Source of the DNA: Parahoeflea olei
GTDB taxonomy: Bacteria > Pseudomonadota > Alphaproteobacteria > Rhizobiales > Rhizobiaceae
Assembly (NCBI RefSeq): GCF_001703635.1
Contig: NZ_LQZT01000008.1
Location: 33,546-97,545 of the forward strand
DNA length: 64,000 nucleotides
Reading direction: 5' to 3'
The position numbers and the translations under genes are program-made. A model generated the notes under the pieces. That model searched no databases, was not told the origin of the DNA, and worked only from the letters and a program-made list of their open reading frames with translations. Below are positions 18,542 through 28,480 of the stretch, piece after piece; the stretch's first letter is position 1, and each line of letters starts with the position of its first letter.

Positions 18542-18748
18542 CTAGTCCAGAAGGCTGTCGAGGATGAAGCGGCGTTCCGGAGCGGGCGGCGTCGCGGGGG
18601 CGTCGTCCTCCCCGGTGGACGTTGCTGCAGCGGCTGGTGCCGGGGAAGCGCCCGGGCGCTCGAGCGCACCCTTGCGGCCACAACCCGCCACAACCGCGCC
18701 GGCCAGGGCCATCACGCATATCAACTTGATCCAGGGACCGGTGGTCAT
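18542..18748 (-). CDS. lptM: Small lipoprotein, LptM (YifL) type
   Basis: The 68-residue protein has a lipoprotein signal peptide with lipobox LAGAVVAGC and continues CGRKGALERPG, close to the LptM/YifL N-terminal pattern CGxKGPLxxP. LptM assists oxidative maturation of the LptDE lipopolysaccharide translocon at the outer membrane in E. coli; the role here is inferred from that. The rest is an Ala/Pro-rich linker ending RRFILDSLLD. Its place between argH and lysA is the conserved arrangement in many proteobacteria. Confidence 0.8.
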   Translation of the reverse strand: MTTGPWIKLICVMALAGAVVAGCGRKGALERPGASPAPAAAATSTGEDDAPATPPAPERRFILDSLLD

Positions 18749-18860
18749 TCGCTTTTCCTCACACTGGCCTTGCGGCCGTCGTCATTGGCTTGGCCCGGTG
18801 GCCTACATACTAGGTTTCGATGCGGCATGCATCCGTTTTGTCCCGGCCGCTGGCGCGGGC

Positions 18861-20261
18861 TCAGGTCCACGCGCGCCAGCGGGCGATCTGGCTGCGCACC
18901 TGCGCGGGCGCGGTGCCGCCATAGCTCTGGCGGCTGGCAACGGAAGCATCGACCGTCAGCACGTCGTAGATGCCTTCTGTGATGGCCGGGTTGATCGACT
19001 GAAGATCGGCAAGCGGCAGCTCGGCGAGTTCGCATCCGCGCTCTTCAGCCATCGCGACGGCACGGCCGGTGACGTGATGGGCTTCGCGGAACGGCAGGCC
19101 CGCCTCGCGCACCAGCCAGTCGGCGAGGTCGGTGGCGGTGGAGAAGCCCGAGCCCGCAGCCGCGCGCATGCGGTCGGCGCGGATTTCCATGTCGCGCACC
19201 ATGCCGGTCATCGCGGCGAGCGACAGCTCCAGGCTCTCGGCGGCGTCGAAGACCTGCTCCTTGTCTTCCTGCATGTCCTTGGAATAGGCGAGCGGAAGCC
19301 CCTTCATGATGGTCAGCAGCGCGATCAGCGAACCGTTGATGCGGCCGGTCTTGGCACGCACCAGTTCGGCCGCGTCCGGGTTCTTCTTCTGCGGCATGAT
19401 CGAGGAGCCGGTGGAGAAGGCGTCCGACAGCCGCACGAAGCCGAATTGCGGGGTCGACCAGATGACGATTTCCTCGGCTAGGCGCGACAGGTGCATGGCG
19501 CAGATCGCCGACAGCGAGAGGAATTCGAGCGCGAAGTCGCGGTCGGACACGGTGTCGATCGAGTTGCGGGTGGGTTCGCGGAAGCCAAGCGCCGCCGCGG
19601 TCATGGCGCGGTCGATCGGAAAGCCGGTGCCGGCAAGCGCTGCGGCGCCGATCGGGCTTTCGTCCATGTGCTCGATGGCGTGGCGCACCCGTTCGCGGTC
19701 GCGGCCGAACATTTCGACATAGGCCATGCAGTGATGGCCGAAGGTGACGGGCTGGGCGGACTGCAGATGCGTGAAGCCCGGCATCACCGTGTCGGCATGT
19801 TCTTCCGCCTTGTCGAGAAAGGCCGAGATCAGGCGAGTGAGCGAAGCCTCGGTGCGGCCGAGTTCTTCCTTGACCCAGAGGCGGAAGTCGAGCGCAACCT
19901 GGTCGTTGCGCGACCGTGCCGTGTGCAGCCGTCCGGCGGCCGGGCCGATCAGGTCGGCGAGCCGGGATTCGATGTTCATGTGGATGTCTTCGAGCCTGCG
20001 GGAGAAGACGAACTTGCCGTCCTCGATCTCTGACAGGATCGTGTTCAGTCCGTGAGAAATCTTGTCACAATCCTCTGCCGTAATTATGCCAGTCTTGGCA
20101 AGCATTGCGGCATGTGCGAGGGAACCGCGAATATCCTGGGCATAGAGTTTGCGGTCAAAATCGATGCTGGCGTTGATTTCCTCCATGATGGCGTCGGGGC
20201 CGGAGCCAAATCGGCCGCCCCACATCTGGTTTGACGCCTGTTTGTCCTTATCTGTCGACAT
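18861..20261 (-). CDS. argH: Argininosuccinate lyase
   Basis: ATG 20261 ([19 protein letters not shown]) gives 466 residues, the normal length; the open frame runs on upstream over antisense tlpA without support. The fumarase/aspartase-superfamily signature [11 protein letters not shown] is present, along with [17 protein letters not shown] and [17 protein letters not shown]. It releases fumarate from argininosuccinate, the last step of arginine synthesis. A 112-base gap separates it from lptM. The start lies only 21 bases from the divergent tlpA start. Confidence 0.96.
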   Translation of the reverse strand: MSTDKDKQASNQMWGGRFGSGPDAIMEEINASIDFDRKLYAQDIRGSLAHAAMLAKTGIITAEDCDKISHGLNTILSEIEDGKFVFSRRLEDIHMNIESRLADLIGPAAGRLHTARSRNDQVALDFRLWVKEELGRTEASLTRLISAFLDKAEEHADTVMPGFTHLQSAQPVTFGHHCMAYVEMFGRDRERVRHAIEHMDESPIGAAALAGTGFPIDRAMTAAALGFREPTRNSIDTVSDRDFALEFLSLSAICAMHLSRLAEEIVIWSTPQFGFVRLSDAFSTGSSIMPQKKNPDAAELVRAKTGRINGSLIALLTIMKGLPLAYSKDMQEDKEQVFDAAESLELSLAAMTGMVRDMEIRADRMRAAAGSGFSTATDLADWLVREAGLPFREAHHVTGRAVAMAEERGCELAELPLADLQSINPAITEGIYDVLTVDASVASRQSYGGTAPAQVRSQIARWRAWT

Positions 20262-20282
20262 GAGCCTGTCCCGGAGTTTGTC

Positions 20283-20960
20283 ATGAGCCAATCGCGCAAC
20301 CGCCTTTCCACCGGTGCCCTGGTCGCAATCGCCATTGCGCTGGGCGCCGCCGTCGGGGTCGCCGGGATATACGGGAAACAGTCCCCCTCTGGCAATGCGC
20401 CGGCGGCCGAAAGTCTGGCGCAGGGCGAGAGCGCGGCGTCCTGCGAGACCGATCCGGACCTGCTGGCCCGGCTCAAGCCGCTCGCCAGGGGCGAGGTGGC
20501 GGCGATGGCCGTGCGCGAGCAGGCGCTGGGGCTTCCGCCACTGGCCTTCACGGCCGCCGACGGCTCCAATGCGAGCCTCGCCGATTTCTCCGGGCAGGCG
20601 ATCCTGGTCAATTTGTGGGCGACGTGGTGCGCCCCCTGCCGGGCGGAGATGCCGGCGCTGTCGGAATTGCAGTCCGAACTTGGCGATGCGGATTTCCAGG
20701 TGCTGGCGATCAATATCGACACCGGCGACGTGAGCAAGCCGCAAGGCTTTCTCGACGAGATCGGCGTGTCCAATCTGGGGCTTTACCGGGATGCGAGCAT
20801 GGGCGTGTTCAACACGCTGAAACGGGAAGGGCTGGCCTTCGGCCTGCCGGTGACGCTGATGGTGGGGCCTGACGGTTGCCTGCTGGGCGCCATGAACGGC
20901 CCGGCGGAATGGGCGAGCGAGGACGCCAAGGCGCTGGTCTCCGCGCTCAAGGCGGGCTGA
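20283..20960 (+). CDS. tlpA: Thiol:disulfide interchange protein TlpA
   Basis: The 225-residue protein has one N-terminal membrane anchor ([21 protein letters not shown]) and a periplasmic thioredoxin fold with redox motif WATWCAPC (Cys116 and Cys119). An extra cysteine pair (Cys54 in AASCETDP and a late Cys in GPDGCLLG) matches the additional disulfide reported for alphaproteobacterial TlpA. TlpA is a periplasmic reductant for cytochrome oxidase assembly factors. It is divergent from argH across 21 bases, a conserved rhizobial arrangement from memory. Confidence 0.9.
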   Translation: MSQSRNRLSTGALVAIAIALGAAVGVAGIYGKQSPSGNAPAAESLAQGESAASCETDPDLLARLKPLARGEVAAMAVREQALGLPPLAFTAADGSNASLADFSGQAILVNLWATWCAPCRAEMPALSELQSELGDADFQVLAINIDTGDVSKPQGFLDEIGVSNLGLYRDASMGVFNTLKREGLAFGLPVTLMVGPDGCLLGAMNGPAEWASEDAKALVSALKAG

Positions 20961-20971
20961 GGCAGTCGGGG

Positions 20972-21009
20972 GGGGAGCGACCGGACGGAGACCGGTGCGG
21001 CCGCTCCCC
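20972..21009. terminator. Branched hairpin between convergent tlpA and DUF2892 gene
   Basis: GGGGAGCG (20972-20979) pairs with CGCTCCCC (21002-21009), and inside it ACCGG pairs with CCGGT. The structure lies in the 74-base gap between the two converging genes, so it could stop transcription from either side. There is no clear T-run. Confidence 0.4.
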
Positions 21010-21034
21010 GAATGCGATGGCCGGTTTCGGCCGC

Positions 21035-21238
21035 TCAGTTGAAGGCAGTGCCGGGCTTGGCGCCCAGCTTCTTGAAGATGATGGCTGCCGGGCAGAAGCC
21101 GGTGAAGGCCGACTGAATCAGGTTGAGGCCGACAAAGACGGTCAGGAAAAACCAGTAGGGCGACACGGACAGGCCCAGGCCCACCGACAGCAGAACCATG
21201 AATCCCGCGAATGCCAGAATGATGCGATCAAGCGCCAT
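21035..21238 (-). CDS. DUF2892 family small membrane protein
   Basis: ATG 21238 ([20 protein letters not shown]) gives a 67-residue protein with two membrane helices and a [14 protein letters not shown] ending, the pattern of the DUF2892 domain that is also fused to rhodaneses such as YgaP. The family is often found near sulfide or persulfide genes and ArsR-type repressors, but its function is not settled. It is a single gene here, with a promoter at 21319-21347 that contains a perfect palindrome, so it is probably under repressor control (inference). Confidence 0.8.
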   Translation of the reverse strand: MALDRIILAFAGFMVLLSVGLGLSVSPYWFFLTVFVGLNLIQSAFTGFCPAAIIFKKLGAKPGTAFN

Positions 21239-21318
21239 TTTCGATTTCCTTCGTGTGCGATCGGCCCGCGCGCGCAGCCGGACCTGCGTCACCGGCCGTC
21301 CGGTGAGCTTCGGATCCA

Positions 21319-21347
21319 CATATAGCGATATTGAATTCAATATACAA
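21319..21347 (-). promoter_or_regulatory. DUF2892 gene promoter with palindromic operator
   Basis: On the minus strand TTGTAT (-35) and TATATG (-10) are separated by exactly 17 bases. Nearly all of that spacer is the perfect 16-bp palindrome ATATTGAATTCAATAT (21328-21343). A site filling the -35/-10 gap is the classic place for a repressor. AT-rich palindromes of this kind are bound by ArsR-family sulfide/persulfide sensors (BigR, SqrR), which fits the DUF2892 gene, but the regulator is not in the window. Confidence 0.6.
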
Positions 21348-21435
21348 GATGTTTTATATAAAAGAGCCTGCATTGACCGGTGACGGCGTGCCGAAGGCCG
21401 AGATCTGAAAGTTTGGGGGCGGGAAGGCCCGCTGT

Positions 21436-21906
21436 TCAGCCGCCGATACGACTGCGGGTGTCGGGCTTGCGGCGGATGTGAAGCGTCTTGCTCACGCGCG
21501 CCACGGTCTCGCCCTCGGCATTGACGATGTCGACGGGGAAACTCTTGAGGTAACGCACGTCATCCTCGGCGGTGTTGGCGCGGATGTCCTCGAGCGCCTC
21601 GGAGGTCAACCGGAACTCGGCACGCACAGTGCCGCGGCCGGGGCGCAGGAACTCGATCTCGGCGGAACGGTCCCAGACGGTGTAGCTGCGGTCGAGATTG
21701 CGCATCACCATCATCATCCAGAACGGATCGGTCATGGCGAACAGCGATCCGCCGAAATGACAGCCGACATAGTTCCGGTTGTAGAAGCGTTCGCGCAGTT
21801 CGACATCGACGGCGCGGAAATCCTCGCTGATGCGGCGGATCCTGATCCCGGAGAAAAGCAGCGGCGGCCACAGGTTCATGCCGCGGCGAAGGGTTGCGGC
21901 CTTCAT
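21436..21906 (-). CDS. DUF4442 (hotdog-fold thioesterase-like) protein
   Basis: The 156-residue protein shows the DUF4442 pattern: FSGIRIRRISEDFRAVDVEL, then NYVGCHFGGSLFAMTDPFWMMM, and AEIEFLRPGRGTV. The family is a hotdog-fold domain related to acyl-CoA thioesterases; the substrate is unknown. It follows the 3-hydroxybutyryl-CoA dehydrogenase gene by eight bases on the same strand, so the pair is probably one transcript and may share acyl-CoA substrates (inference). Confidence 0.8.
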   Translation of the reverse strand: MKAATLRRGMNLWPPLLFSGIRIRRISEDFRAVDVELRERFYNRNYVGCHFGGSLFAMTDPFWMMMVMRNLDRSYTVWDRSAEIEFLRPGRGTVRAEFRLTSEALEDIRANTAEDDVRYLKSFPVDIVNAEGETVARVSKTLHIRRKPDTRSRIGG

Positions 21907-21914
21907 TCCCGGAG

Positions 21915-22796
21915 CTAGCGGGTCGGAACCGGCACGTCGCCGCGGTAGTCGTAGAAGCCACGACCGGACTTGCGGCCGAGCCAGCCGGCCTCGACATATT
22001 TGACGAGCAGCGGGCAGGGCCGGTACTTGGAATCGGCAAGCCCGTCATGCAGCACCTGCATGATCGAAAGGCAGGTGTCGAGCCCGATGAAATCGGCGAG
22101 CTGCAGCGGTCCCATCGGGTGATTGGCGCCAAGCTTCATGGCGGTGTCGATCGCCTCGACGGTGCCAACGCCCTCATAGAGCGTGTAGATCGCCTCGTTG
22201 ATCATCGGCAGCAGGATGCGGTTGACGATGAAGGCGGGGAAGTCTTCCGTCACGGTGATGGTCTTGTCGAGGGATTCGACAAAGCCGCGCGCGGCCTGGA
22301 AGGTCTGGTCCTCGGTGGCGATGCCGCGCACCAGCTCGACCAGCTTCATCACCGGCACGGGGTTCATGAAATGAATGCCGATGAAGCGCTCGGGCCGGTC
22401 GGTGGCCGAGGCCAGCCGGGTGATCGACAGCGACGAGGTGTTGGTCGCAAGGATCGCCTCGGGATTGAGCACCGGGCAGAGCTGCTGGTAGATCTTGCGC
22501 TTGACCGTCTCGTCTTCGGTGGCGGCCTCGATGGCGAGGTCCATGGTCGCCAGATTGCTCATGTCGGGGGCAAAGCGAATGCGGGCCAGGGCGGCTTCGC
22601 GCTCGGCCTCGGTGGTCTTGCCCGAGTGAACCTGCCGGGCGAGGTTGCCGCTGATTGTGGCGAGCATGGCCTGAAGCGAGTCTGCGGACACATCATGAAC
22701 ATAGACATCGTAGCCCGCCATGGCGCACACATGTGCGATCCCGCCGCCCATCTGTCCCGCGCCGATGATGCCGACACTCTTGATCTGGTTGCCCAT
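21915..22796 (-). CDS. 3-hydroxybutyryl-CoA dehydrogenase
   Basis: The 293-residue protein has the NAD-binding motif GAGQMGGGIAHVCA at residues 11-24, then the family landmarks NTSSLSITRLA, FIGIHFMNPVPVM and the C-terminal GANHPMGPLQLADFIGLD. These identify a short-chain 3-hydroxyacyl-CoA dehydrogenase of the HbdA/PaaH type. It interconverts acetoacetyl-CoA and 3-hydroxybutyryl-CoA and so links to polyhydroxybutyrate or beta-oxidation. It follows etfBA on the same strand but is separated from etfA by a 10-bp hairpin. Confidence 0.93.
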   Translation of the reverse strand: MGNQIKSVGIIGAGQMGGGIAHVCAMAGYDVYVHDVSADSLQAMLATISGNLARQVHSGKTTEAEREAALARIRFAPDMSNLATMDLAIEAATEDETVKRKIYQQLCPVLNPEAILATNTSSLSITRLASATDRPERFIGIHFMNPVPVMKLVELVRGIATEDQTFQAARGFVESLDKTITVTEDFPAFIVNRILLPMINEAIYTLYEGVGTVEAIDTAMKLGANHPMGPLQLADFIGLDTCLSIMQVLHDGLADSKYRPCPLLVKYVEAGWLGRKSGRGFYDYRGDVPVPTR

Positions 22797-22866
22797 TGGT
22801 CCTGCCTGACTGATTGAAAGGATGCCGGAAAGGCTTTTCTGCGCGCCCGTTCGGCCCTTGAACCTA

Positions 22867-22900
22867 AATGGCCGGGATGGAGACGTCCAGCCCGGCCATT
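22867..22900 (-). terminator. Terminator-like hairpin after etfA
   Basis: AATGGCCGGG (22867-22876) pairs with CCCGGCCATT (22891-22900), a perfect 10-bp stem with a 14-base loop, 26 bases past the etfA stop. On the minus strand it is followed by TTAGGTTC, only a weak T-tract. It marks the likely end of the etfBA transcript. Confidence 0.5.
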
Positions 22901-22925
22901 GATCTTGCCGTCAAATTGTGGCCGC

Positions 22926-23855
<930 letters not shown>

Positions 23856-23878
23856 GATGTGTTCTCCCTGTCCCGCGC

Positions 23879-24628
23879 TTACAGCACGCCTGCTTCGTTC
23901 TTGAGCTTGTCGACCAGTTCGGCGACGGAGCCGACCTTGACGCCGGCCTTGCGGCCGCCCGGTTCCTCGGTCTTGATGACCTCCAGGCGCGGGCTGATGT
24001 CGACGCCGTAATCGGCAGCGGTTTTCTTGTCGAGCGGCTTCTTCTTGGCCTTCATGATGTTGGGCAGCGACGCATACCGCGGCTCGTTGAGGCGCAGGTC
24101 GGTGGTCACGATCGCCGGCAGCTTGACCGAAATGGTCTGCAGGCCGCCATCGACTTCACGGGTGACATTGGCCGAGCCGTCGCCGATCTCGACCTTGGAG
24201 GCGAAGGTGGCCTGGCCCCAGCCGAGCAGGGCCGAGAGCATCTGGCCAGTCTGGTTGGCGTCGTCGTCGATCGCCTGCTTGCCCAGGATCACCAGGTCGG
24301 GGTTTTCCTCGCCGACCACGGCCTTGAGGATCTTGGCGACGGCCAGCGGTTCGACCACGCCGTCGGCTTCGACCAGGATCGCGCGGTCGGCGCCCATGGC
24401 GAGTGCCGTGCGCAGGGTTTCTTCGGATTTGGCGGCACCGATGGAGACCGCGATCACTTCCTCGGCCTTGCCGGCTTCCTTGAGGCGCAGCGCTTCCTCG
24501 ACCGCGATTTCGTCAAACGGATTCATCGACATCTTCACATTGGCGAGATCGACGCCGCTTCCATCTGGCTTGACCCGGATCTTGACGTTGTAGTCAACGA
24601 CCCGCTTGACCGGCACGAGAATTTTCAT
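23879..24628 (-). CDS. etfB: Electron transfer flavoprotein subunit beta
   Basis: The 249-residue protein begins [19 protein letters not shown] and shows the family motifs [35 protein letters not shown], and [25 protein letters not shown]. EtfB binds AMP and forms the heterodimer with EtfA. A sigma70-like promoter lies about 200 bases upstream at 24815-24843. No other gene intervenes, so etfBA is a self-contained operon. Confidence 0.96.
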   Translation of the reverse strand: MKILVPVKRVVDYNVKIRVKPDGSGVDLANVKMSMNPFDEIAVEEALRLKEAGKAEEVIAVSIGAAKSEETLRTALAMGADRAILVEADGVVEPLAVAKILKAVVGEENPDLVILGKQAIDDDANQTGQMLSALLGWGQATFASKVEIGDGSANVTREVDGGLQTISVKLPAIVTTDLRLNEPRYASLPNIMKAKKKPLDKKTAADYGVDISPRLEVIKTEEPGGRKAGVKVGSVAELVDKLKNEAGVL

Positions 24629-24814
24629 CGGTTTGCCTTCCTCACTTTAGCTTGGACTTTCGGTCTCCGGCGCTCCCTGCCGGTATGTCCCGGACCGGCA
24701 GAGATTGATCCGGATCTTGCCTGCGGAGCCGCCAGCCGGATAGCCGATTGGCGACATGGATACGCGAATTTTCTCCAATTTCAATTGTGGCTGCCCAGGA
24801 GAATTTTGCAATGC

Positions 24815-24843
24815 GGAATAAAAGAGCTTTAAAGCCGCGTCAA
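24815..24843 (-). promoter_or_regulatory. Candidate etfBA promoter
   Basis: On the minus strand TTGACG (24838-24843) is followed after 17 bases by TATTCC (24815-24820), which would give a leader of about 180 bases before etfB. The region 24629-24860 holds no gene that I can support. It also contains imperfect repeats of GGAGAA-type A/T-rich sequence near 24765-24812 whose meaning I cannot judge. Confidence 0.45.
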
Positions 24844-24860
24844 ATCAAGACTGCCCCGCG

Positions 24861-25640
24861 TCAGCGCCCCCATCGTGGTGGAGGCGCCGCGGGCGTGGGC
24901 TTCCCGGACCCTGCCGATGGCGTCTCGTGGATCACGGCCTTGGGTGTGTCGATCACCCTGTCGAACAGTGGCACGCCGGGACGGCGCAAGAACAGCACCA
25001 GGACTGCGCCGGCGACGATGCCGCCGATATGCGCGCCCCAGGAAACCTCGCCATCGAGATCGGCGACCACCATGAAGAACTGGAGCGCGATCCAGAACAG
25101 CAGCGGTATGAAGGCCGGCAGCGGCAACGGAATGCGGCCGAGCACCAGCACCCAGACCCTGACCCGCGGATGCAGCATCAGATAGGCGGCGACGACGCCC
25201 GCGACCGCGCCGGAGGCTCCGATCAGCGGGCCGTCGGACTCAGGCAGGAGAAGACCGTGCGCAAAGGCGCCGGCCACCGCGCACAGGACATAGAAGATCA
25301 GGAAGCGGATATGCCCCATGGCGTCTTCGACATTGTCGCCGAACACCCACAGGAACAGCATGTTCGATCCCAGATGGATCCAGTTGGCGTGCAGGAAGCT
25401 GTAGGTGACGTAGGTGGCGTCCTCCGGCACCAGGACGAGGGACGCGGGCAGTTCGGCGAAGTCATGGACCACCGATGGGATGAAGCCCAGCCCCAGGATG
25501 ACATTGGCGGTGAATTCGCTGTCGTCGCCGGCAAGGCCCGTGAACAGCCAGACGATCACGTTGAGCGCGATCAGCGACCAGGTCACCCATTGCAGCCTGA
25601 TGTGTTTGAGATCGTTGGCATCGTGCAGCGGAATGAACAT
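24861..25640 (-). CDS. Rhomboid family intramembrane serine protease
   Basis: The 259-residue protein has about six membrane helices. The catalytic serine is in GASGAVAGVVAAYLML, the catalytic histidine in WGAHIGGIVAG, and WIHLGSNMLFLWVFGDNVED is the conserved HxxxN-type loop region. Rhomboids cut transmembrane substrates in the inner membrane; the substrate here is unknown. The C-terminal tail after the last helix is Pro/Arg-rich and cytoplasmic. It lies downstream of the cobalamin adenosyltransferase gene by 51 bases on the same strand. Confidence 0.93.
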   Translation of the reverse strand: MFIPLHDANDLKHIRLQWVTWSLIALNVIVWLFTGLAGDDSEFTANVILGLGFIPSVVHDFAELPASLVLVPEDATYVTYSFLHANWIHLGSNMLFLWVFGDNVEDAMGHIRFLIFYVLCAVAGAFAHGLLLPESDGPLIGASGAVAGVVAAYLMLHPRVRVWVLVLGRIPLPLPAFIPLLFWIALQFFMVVADLDGEVSWGAHIGGIVAGAVLVLFLRRPGVPLFDRVIDTPKAVIHETPSAGSGKPTPAAPPPRWGR

Positions 25641-25691
25641 CGGGGCATGTCCCTCAAGCGATCACGGGGCGCGGCCCGCAGGCGGGCGAAC

Positions 25692-26270
25692 CTAGCGGTT
25701 TTTCCCGGGAATCCAAAGCACGTCGGCACGACCCTTGTCATTGACCCAGCGGGCGGCGACGAAGAAGAAGTCGGACAGCCGGTTGATGAAGCGGATCGCG
25801 GCGGGGCTCACGGTCTCGCCCTCGCCGTCGGCGAGTTCGACCATCAGGCGCTCGGCGCGGCGCGCAACCGTTCGGGCGAGATGCAGATAGGCCGCCGCTT
25901 CGGTGCCGCCGGGCAGGACGAAGGAGGCGAGTGGCTCGAGATCGGCATTGAGCGCATCGATGTCGGTTTCGATCCGGGTCACCTGCGCGTCGACGATGCG
26001 CAACGGCTCATAGCCCGGCGTTTCGGCGTCTTCCGGGGTGGCGAGATCGGCGCCGAGATCGACGCAGTCGTTCTGAATCCGCATCAGCATGGCGTCGAGC
26101 ACGGGCATGGAACCGGTGTGCAGCCGCACCAGGCCGATCACCGCATTGGTTTCGTCCACCGTGCCATAGGCCTCGACGCGGGGATCGTATTTCGGCCGTC
26201 GCCTGCCCGACACCAGGCCCGTGGTGCCGTCATCGCCGGTTCGGGTGTAGATCTTGTTGAGTTTGACCAT
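25692..26270 (-). CDS. Cob(I)yrinic acid a,c-diamide adenosyltransferase (PduO type)
   Basis: The 192-residue protein has the PduO-type pattern: KIYTRTGDDGTTGLVSG near the N-terminus (ATP-binding), VEAYGTVDETNAVIG, then FVLPGGTEAAAYLHLARTVARRAER and INRLSDFFFVAARW at the C-terminus. The enzyme adenosylates cob(I)alamin to coenzyme B12. It is flanked on the same strand by the twin-TM gene upstream (75-base gap) and the rhomboid gene downstream. Confidence 0.94.
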   Translation of the reverse strand: MVKLNKIYTRTGDDGTTGLVSGRRRPKYDPRVEAYGTVDETNAVIGLVRLHTGSMPVLDAMLMRIQNDCVDLGADLATPEDAETPGYEPLRIVDAQVTRIETDIDALNADLEPLASFVLPGGTEAAAYLHLARTVARRAERLMVELADGEGETVSPAAIRFINRLSDFFFVAARWVNDKGRADVLWIPGKNR

Positions 26271-26345
26271 TGCGCATGCCTTTGACGTAGGGGGTCTGCT
26301 GGCGGGGGGAATCCGCGTGTTCGCGACCGGTTTCGGGCGACCTGC

Positions 26346-26543
26346 TCAGCGGCCGCCGCCGGTCAGCCACAAGGTGATGACGATCAGCACCACGGCGACG
26401 AATTGCAGCGCCACGCGGGCCTGCATCAGCTTGTTGGAGAGATTGCCCGATCCGCCGCGGGCCATGTTGACCAGGCCGCGCACCAGAACGGCTGCCACGG
26501 ACAGCATGACGATGACGGTGAGGGCGTAGGTGAAGGATGACAT
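26346..26543 (-). CDS. Twin transmembrane (HIG1-like) small protein
   Basis: The 65-residue protein has two membrane helices (TYALTVIVMLSVAAVLVRG and VALQFVAVVLIVITLWL) joined by a loop with NMARGGSGNLSNKLMQARV, the pattern of the small twin-TM/HIG1-type family in alphaproteobacteria. HIG1 proteins are linked to respiratory complexes in mitochondria and some bacteria; a role here is only inferred. It sits upstream of the cobalamin adenosyltransferase gene on the same strand. Confidence 0.8.
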   Translation of the reverse strand: MSSFTYALTVIVMLSVAAVLVRGLVNMARGGSGNLSNKLMQARVALQFVAVVLIVITLWLTGGGR

Positions 26544-26636
26544 GGAGCGGTTTCCTTGCAGTGTCTGAAGGGGGGAACATAAGCGCTTTGCCGCGCAAGT
26601 CCATCGCGCTGCATGCGCGACGTTGACCCTGGCGGG

Positions 26637-27479
26637 TCAGGTGCGTTTGGCGAGCCACGGATAGAACAGCCGCGCGGGCAGCAGTCGGCGCGCGAAGACG
26701 CCGAGCTTTGCCTCCCGTGTTACCGGGTAATGATAGCGCGGCCGGCTTGCGGTCAGGGCATGGACCAGTGCCTGGTACACGGCGTCGGCTCCGAGCTTGC
26801 CGCTGTCGGCGGCTTCCTCGCGCTCGAGCCTGCGCAACTGGTCGCGGTAATCGCGGGCGTGGACGGAGCCGTCGATATCGATGGTGTCGAGAAAGCGCTT
26901 GAGTGCATTGGCCCGGAACCGGCTCTTGATCGCGCCCGGCTCGATCAGGCTGACATGAATGCCCGAGCCCTCGAGTTCCATTGCGAGCGTGACCGAATAG
27001 CCTTCGAGCGCGTGCTTGGAGGCATTGTAGGCGCCGCGGAAGCGCAACGGAACCAGCCCGAGGATCGAGGAGCATTGGACGATGCGGCCGTGCCCCTGGG
27101 CGCGCATCACCGGAATGACCTTGCGCGTGAGATCGTGATAGCCGAAGAAATTGGTGTCGAACTGGGCCCTAAGCGCATCGGAGGGCAGGTCTTCGATGGC
27201 ACCGACCTGGCCGTAGCCGCCATTGTTGAAGAGCGCGTCGCAGCGCCCGGCCGTGACCGCCATGGCCTGCGCGAAGAAGGCGTCGATGCTGGCCGGGTCG
27301 GCATAATCGAGAACAAACGCCGCGATGCCGGCGGCGCGCAGCGCCGCGATATCGGCTTCGGTGCGTGCCGAAGCCACCACCAGCCAGCCGTCGGCCTTGA
27401 GCGCGCGGGCGCAAAAGGCGCCGATTCCGCTCGAGCAGCCAGTGATCAGGATGGATTTTGTCCGGTCAGAATCGGTCAT
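26637..27479 (-). CDS. Short-chain dehydrogenase/reductase
   Basis: The 280-residue protein has the SDR cofactor motif TGCSSGIGAFCARAL (residues 14-28), the NNGGYG motif, the catalytic serine region VQCSSILG and YNASKHALEGYS with the catalytic Tyr/Lys. This subgroup is classical SDR with an extended C-terminus (KLGVFARRLLPARLFYPWLAKRT). The substrate is unknown. It is divergent from the YihY gene at 27578 and shares no clear operon with the twin-TM gene. Confidence 0.9.
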   Translation of the reverse strand: MTDSDRTKSILITGCSSGIGAFCARALKADGWLVVASARTEADIAALRAAGIAAFVLDYADPASIDAFFAQAMAVTAGRCDALFNNGGYGQVGAIEDLPSDALRAQFDTNFFGYHDLTRKVIPVMRAQGHGRIVQCSSILGLVPLRFRGAYNASKHALEGYSVTLAMELEGSGIHVSLIEPGAIKSRFRANALKRFLDTIDIDGSVHARDYRDQLRRLEREEAADSGKLGADAVYQALVHALTASRPRYHYPVTREAKLGVFARRLLPARLFYPWLAKRT

Positions 27480-27577
27480 TGTCTGGTTTGCCCTGTTCCC
27501 GAAGCGGCTGAAATCCCATAATCAGACACGGCTGACAATGGCGGAGCGCCTTGCCACGGCCTGCGAAGGAGTGATCA

Positions 27578-28444
27578 TTGAAACGTGTGCGCATGGTCAT
27601 CATGGATGCCGCGACCCATTTCAACAACGATGATGGCTGGGCGATGGCCAGTCACGTCGCGCTGTCGGTGCTGATGGCGCTGTTTCCGTTCATGATCTTC
27701 GGAACGGCGCTGGCGAGCTTCCTCGGCGCCGAAGCCTATGCGGACACCGCATCGCACCTGATTTTCGACACCTGGCCCGACACCATCGCCGCGCCGATCT
27801 CGCGGGAGGTGGTCCAGGTGCTCACAGTCGAGCGCGGCGGATTGCTGACCGTCTCCGTGGTGGCCGCGGCGTTCTTCTCGACCAACGGCGTGGAGGCGCT
27901 TCGGGTCTCGCTGAACCGGGCCTACCGGGTCACCGAGAGCCGGGCCTGGTACGCCACCCGCGCCCAGAGCCTGGGGTTCGTGGTGATTGCGGTGATGGTG
28001 ATCATGTCGATCAGCTTCCTCCTGGTGCTGGCGCCGCTGGTGCTCAAGCTGGCGCGCCAATTCGCCCCCTGGATGGAGACGATGATCACCGCGGTCGACA
28101 ACTGGCGCATCCTGGTGGCGGCCACGGTGCTGATCATCGGCCTGGTGTTCGCGCATCTGTGGCTGCCCGACGGCGACCGCCGGCTGATCGACGTGCTGCC
28201 GGGCGTTGGCCTGACGGTGCTCGCCTGGATGGCGGGCGCGCTGGCCTTCGCGCGCTACCTGCAGGAATTCGCCACCTATGTGTCGACCTATGCAGGCCTC
28301 GCCTCGATCATGATCGCGCTGGTGTTCCTCTACATCATTGCCGCGATCTTCATCCTGGGCGCCGAAATCAACGCGGCGATCCTCAAGGCCAAGGACCGCG
28401 CCAAGAGGGAACAGGAGGCGAGCGCAGGAGCAGTGGGCGATTAG
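27578..28444 (+). CDS. YihY/BrkB family inner-membrane protein
   Basis: TTG 27578 is the likely start because AAGGAG lies seven bases before it; ATG 27593 is an alternative. The 288-residue protein has about six membrane helices and the family segments HVALSVLMALFPFMIFG, FFSTNGVEALRVSLNRAYRV and ASIMIALVFLYIIAAIFILGAEIN. YihY proteins are widespread inner-membrane proteins without an established activity; the old annotation as ribonuclease BN was an error. The gene stands alone. Confidence 0.9.
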   Translation: MKRVRMVIMDAATHFNNDDGWAMASHVALSVLMALFPFMIFGTALASFLGAEAYADTASHLIFDTWPDTIAAPISREVVQVLTVERGGLLTVSVVAAAFFSTNGVEALRVSLNRAYRVTESRAWYATRAQSLGFVVIAVMVIMSISFLLVLAPLVLKLARQFAPWMETMITAVDNWRILVAATVLIIGLVFAHLWLPDGDRRLIDVLPGVGLTVLAWMAGALAFARYLQEFATYVSTYAGLASIMIALVFLYIIAAIFILGAEINAAILKAKDRAKREQEASAGAVGD

Positions 28445-28480
28445 GAGGCAAACACCGCCGGACACCGGCCGACCTGGATC

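Noticed and set aside
15608..18982. A 1,124-residue open frame across the TIGR02302 gene, lysA and lptM
   Set aside because: It spans three real genes on the opposite strand and is compositional. The real genes have clear motifs.
24700..24720. TTGATCCGGATCTT near etfB as a second FNR-type box
   Set aside because: Only one half matches TTGAT; the other half reads ATCTT instead of ATCAA, so the site is imperfect.
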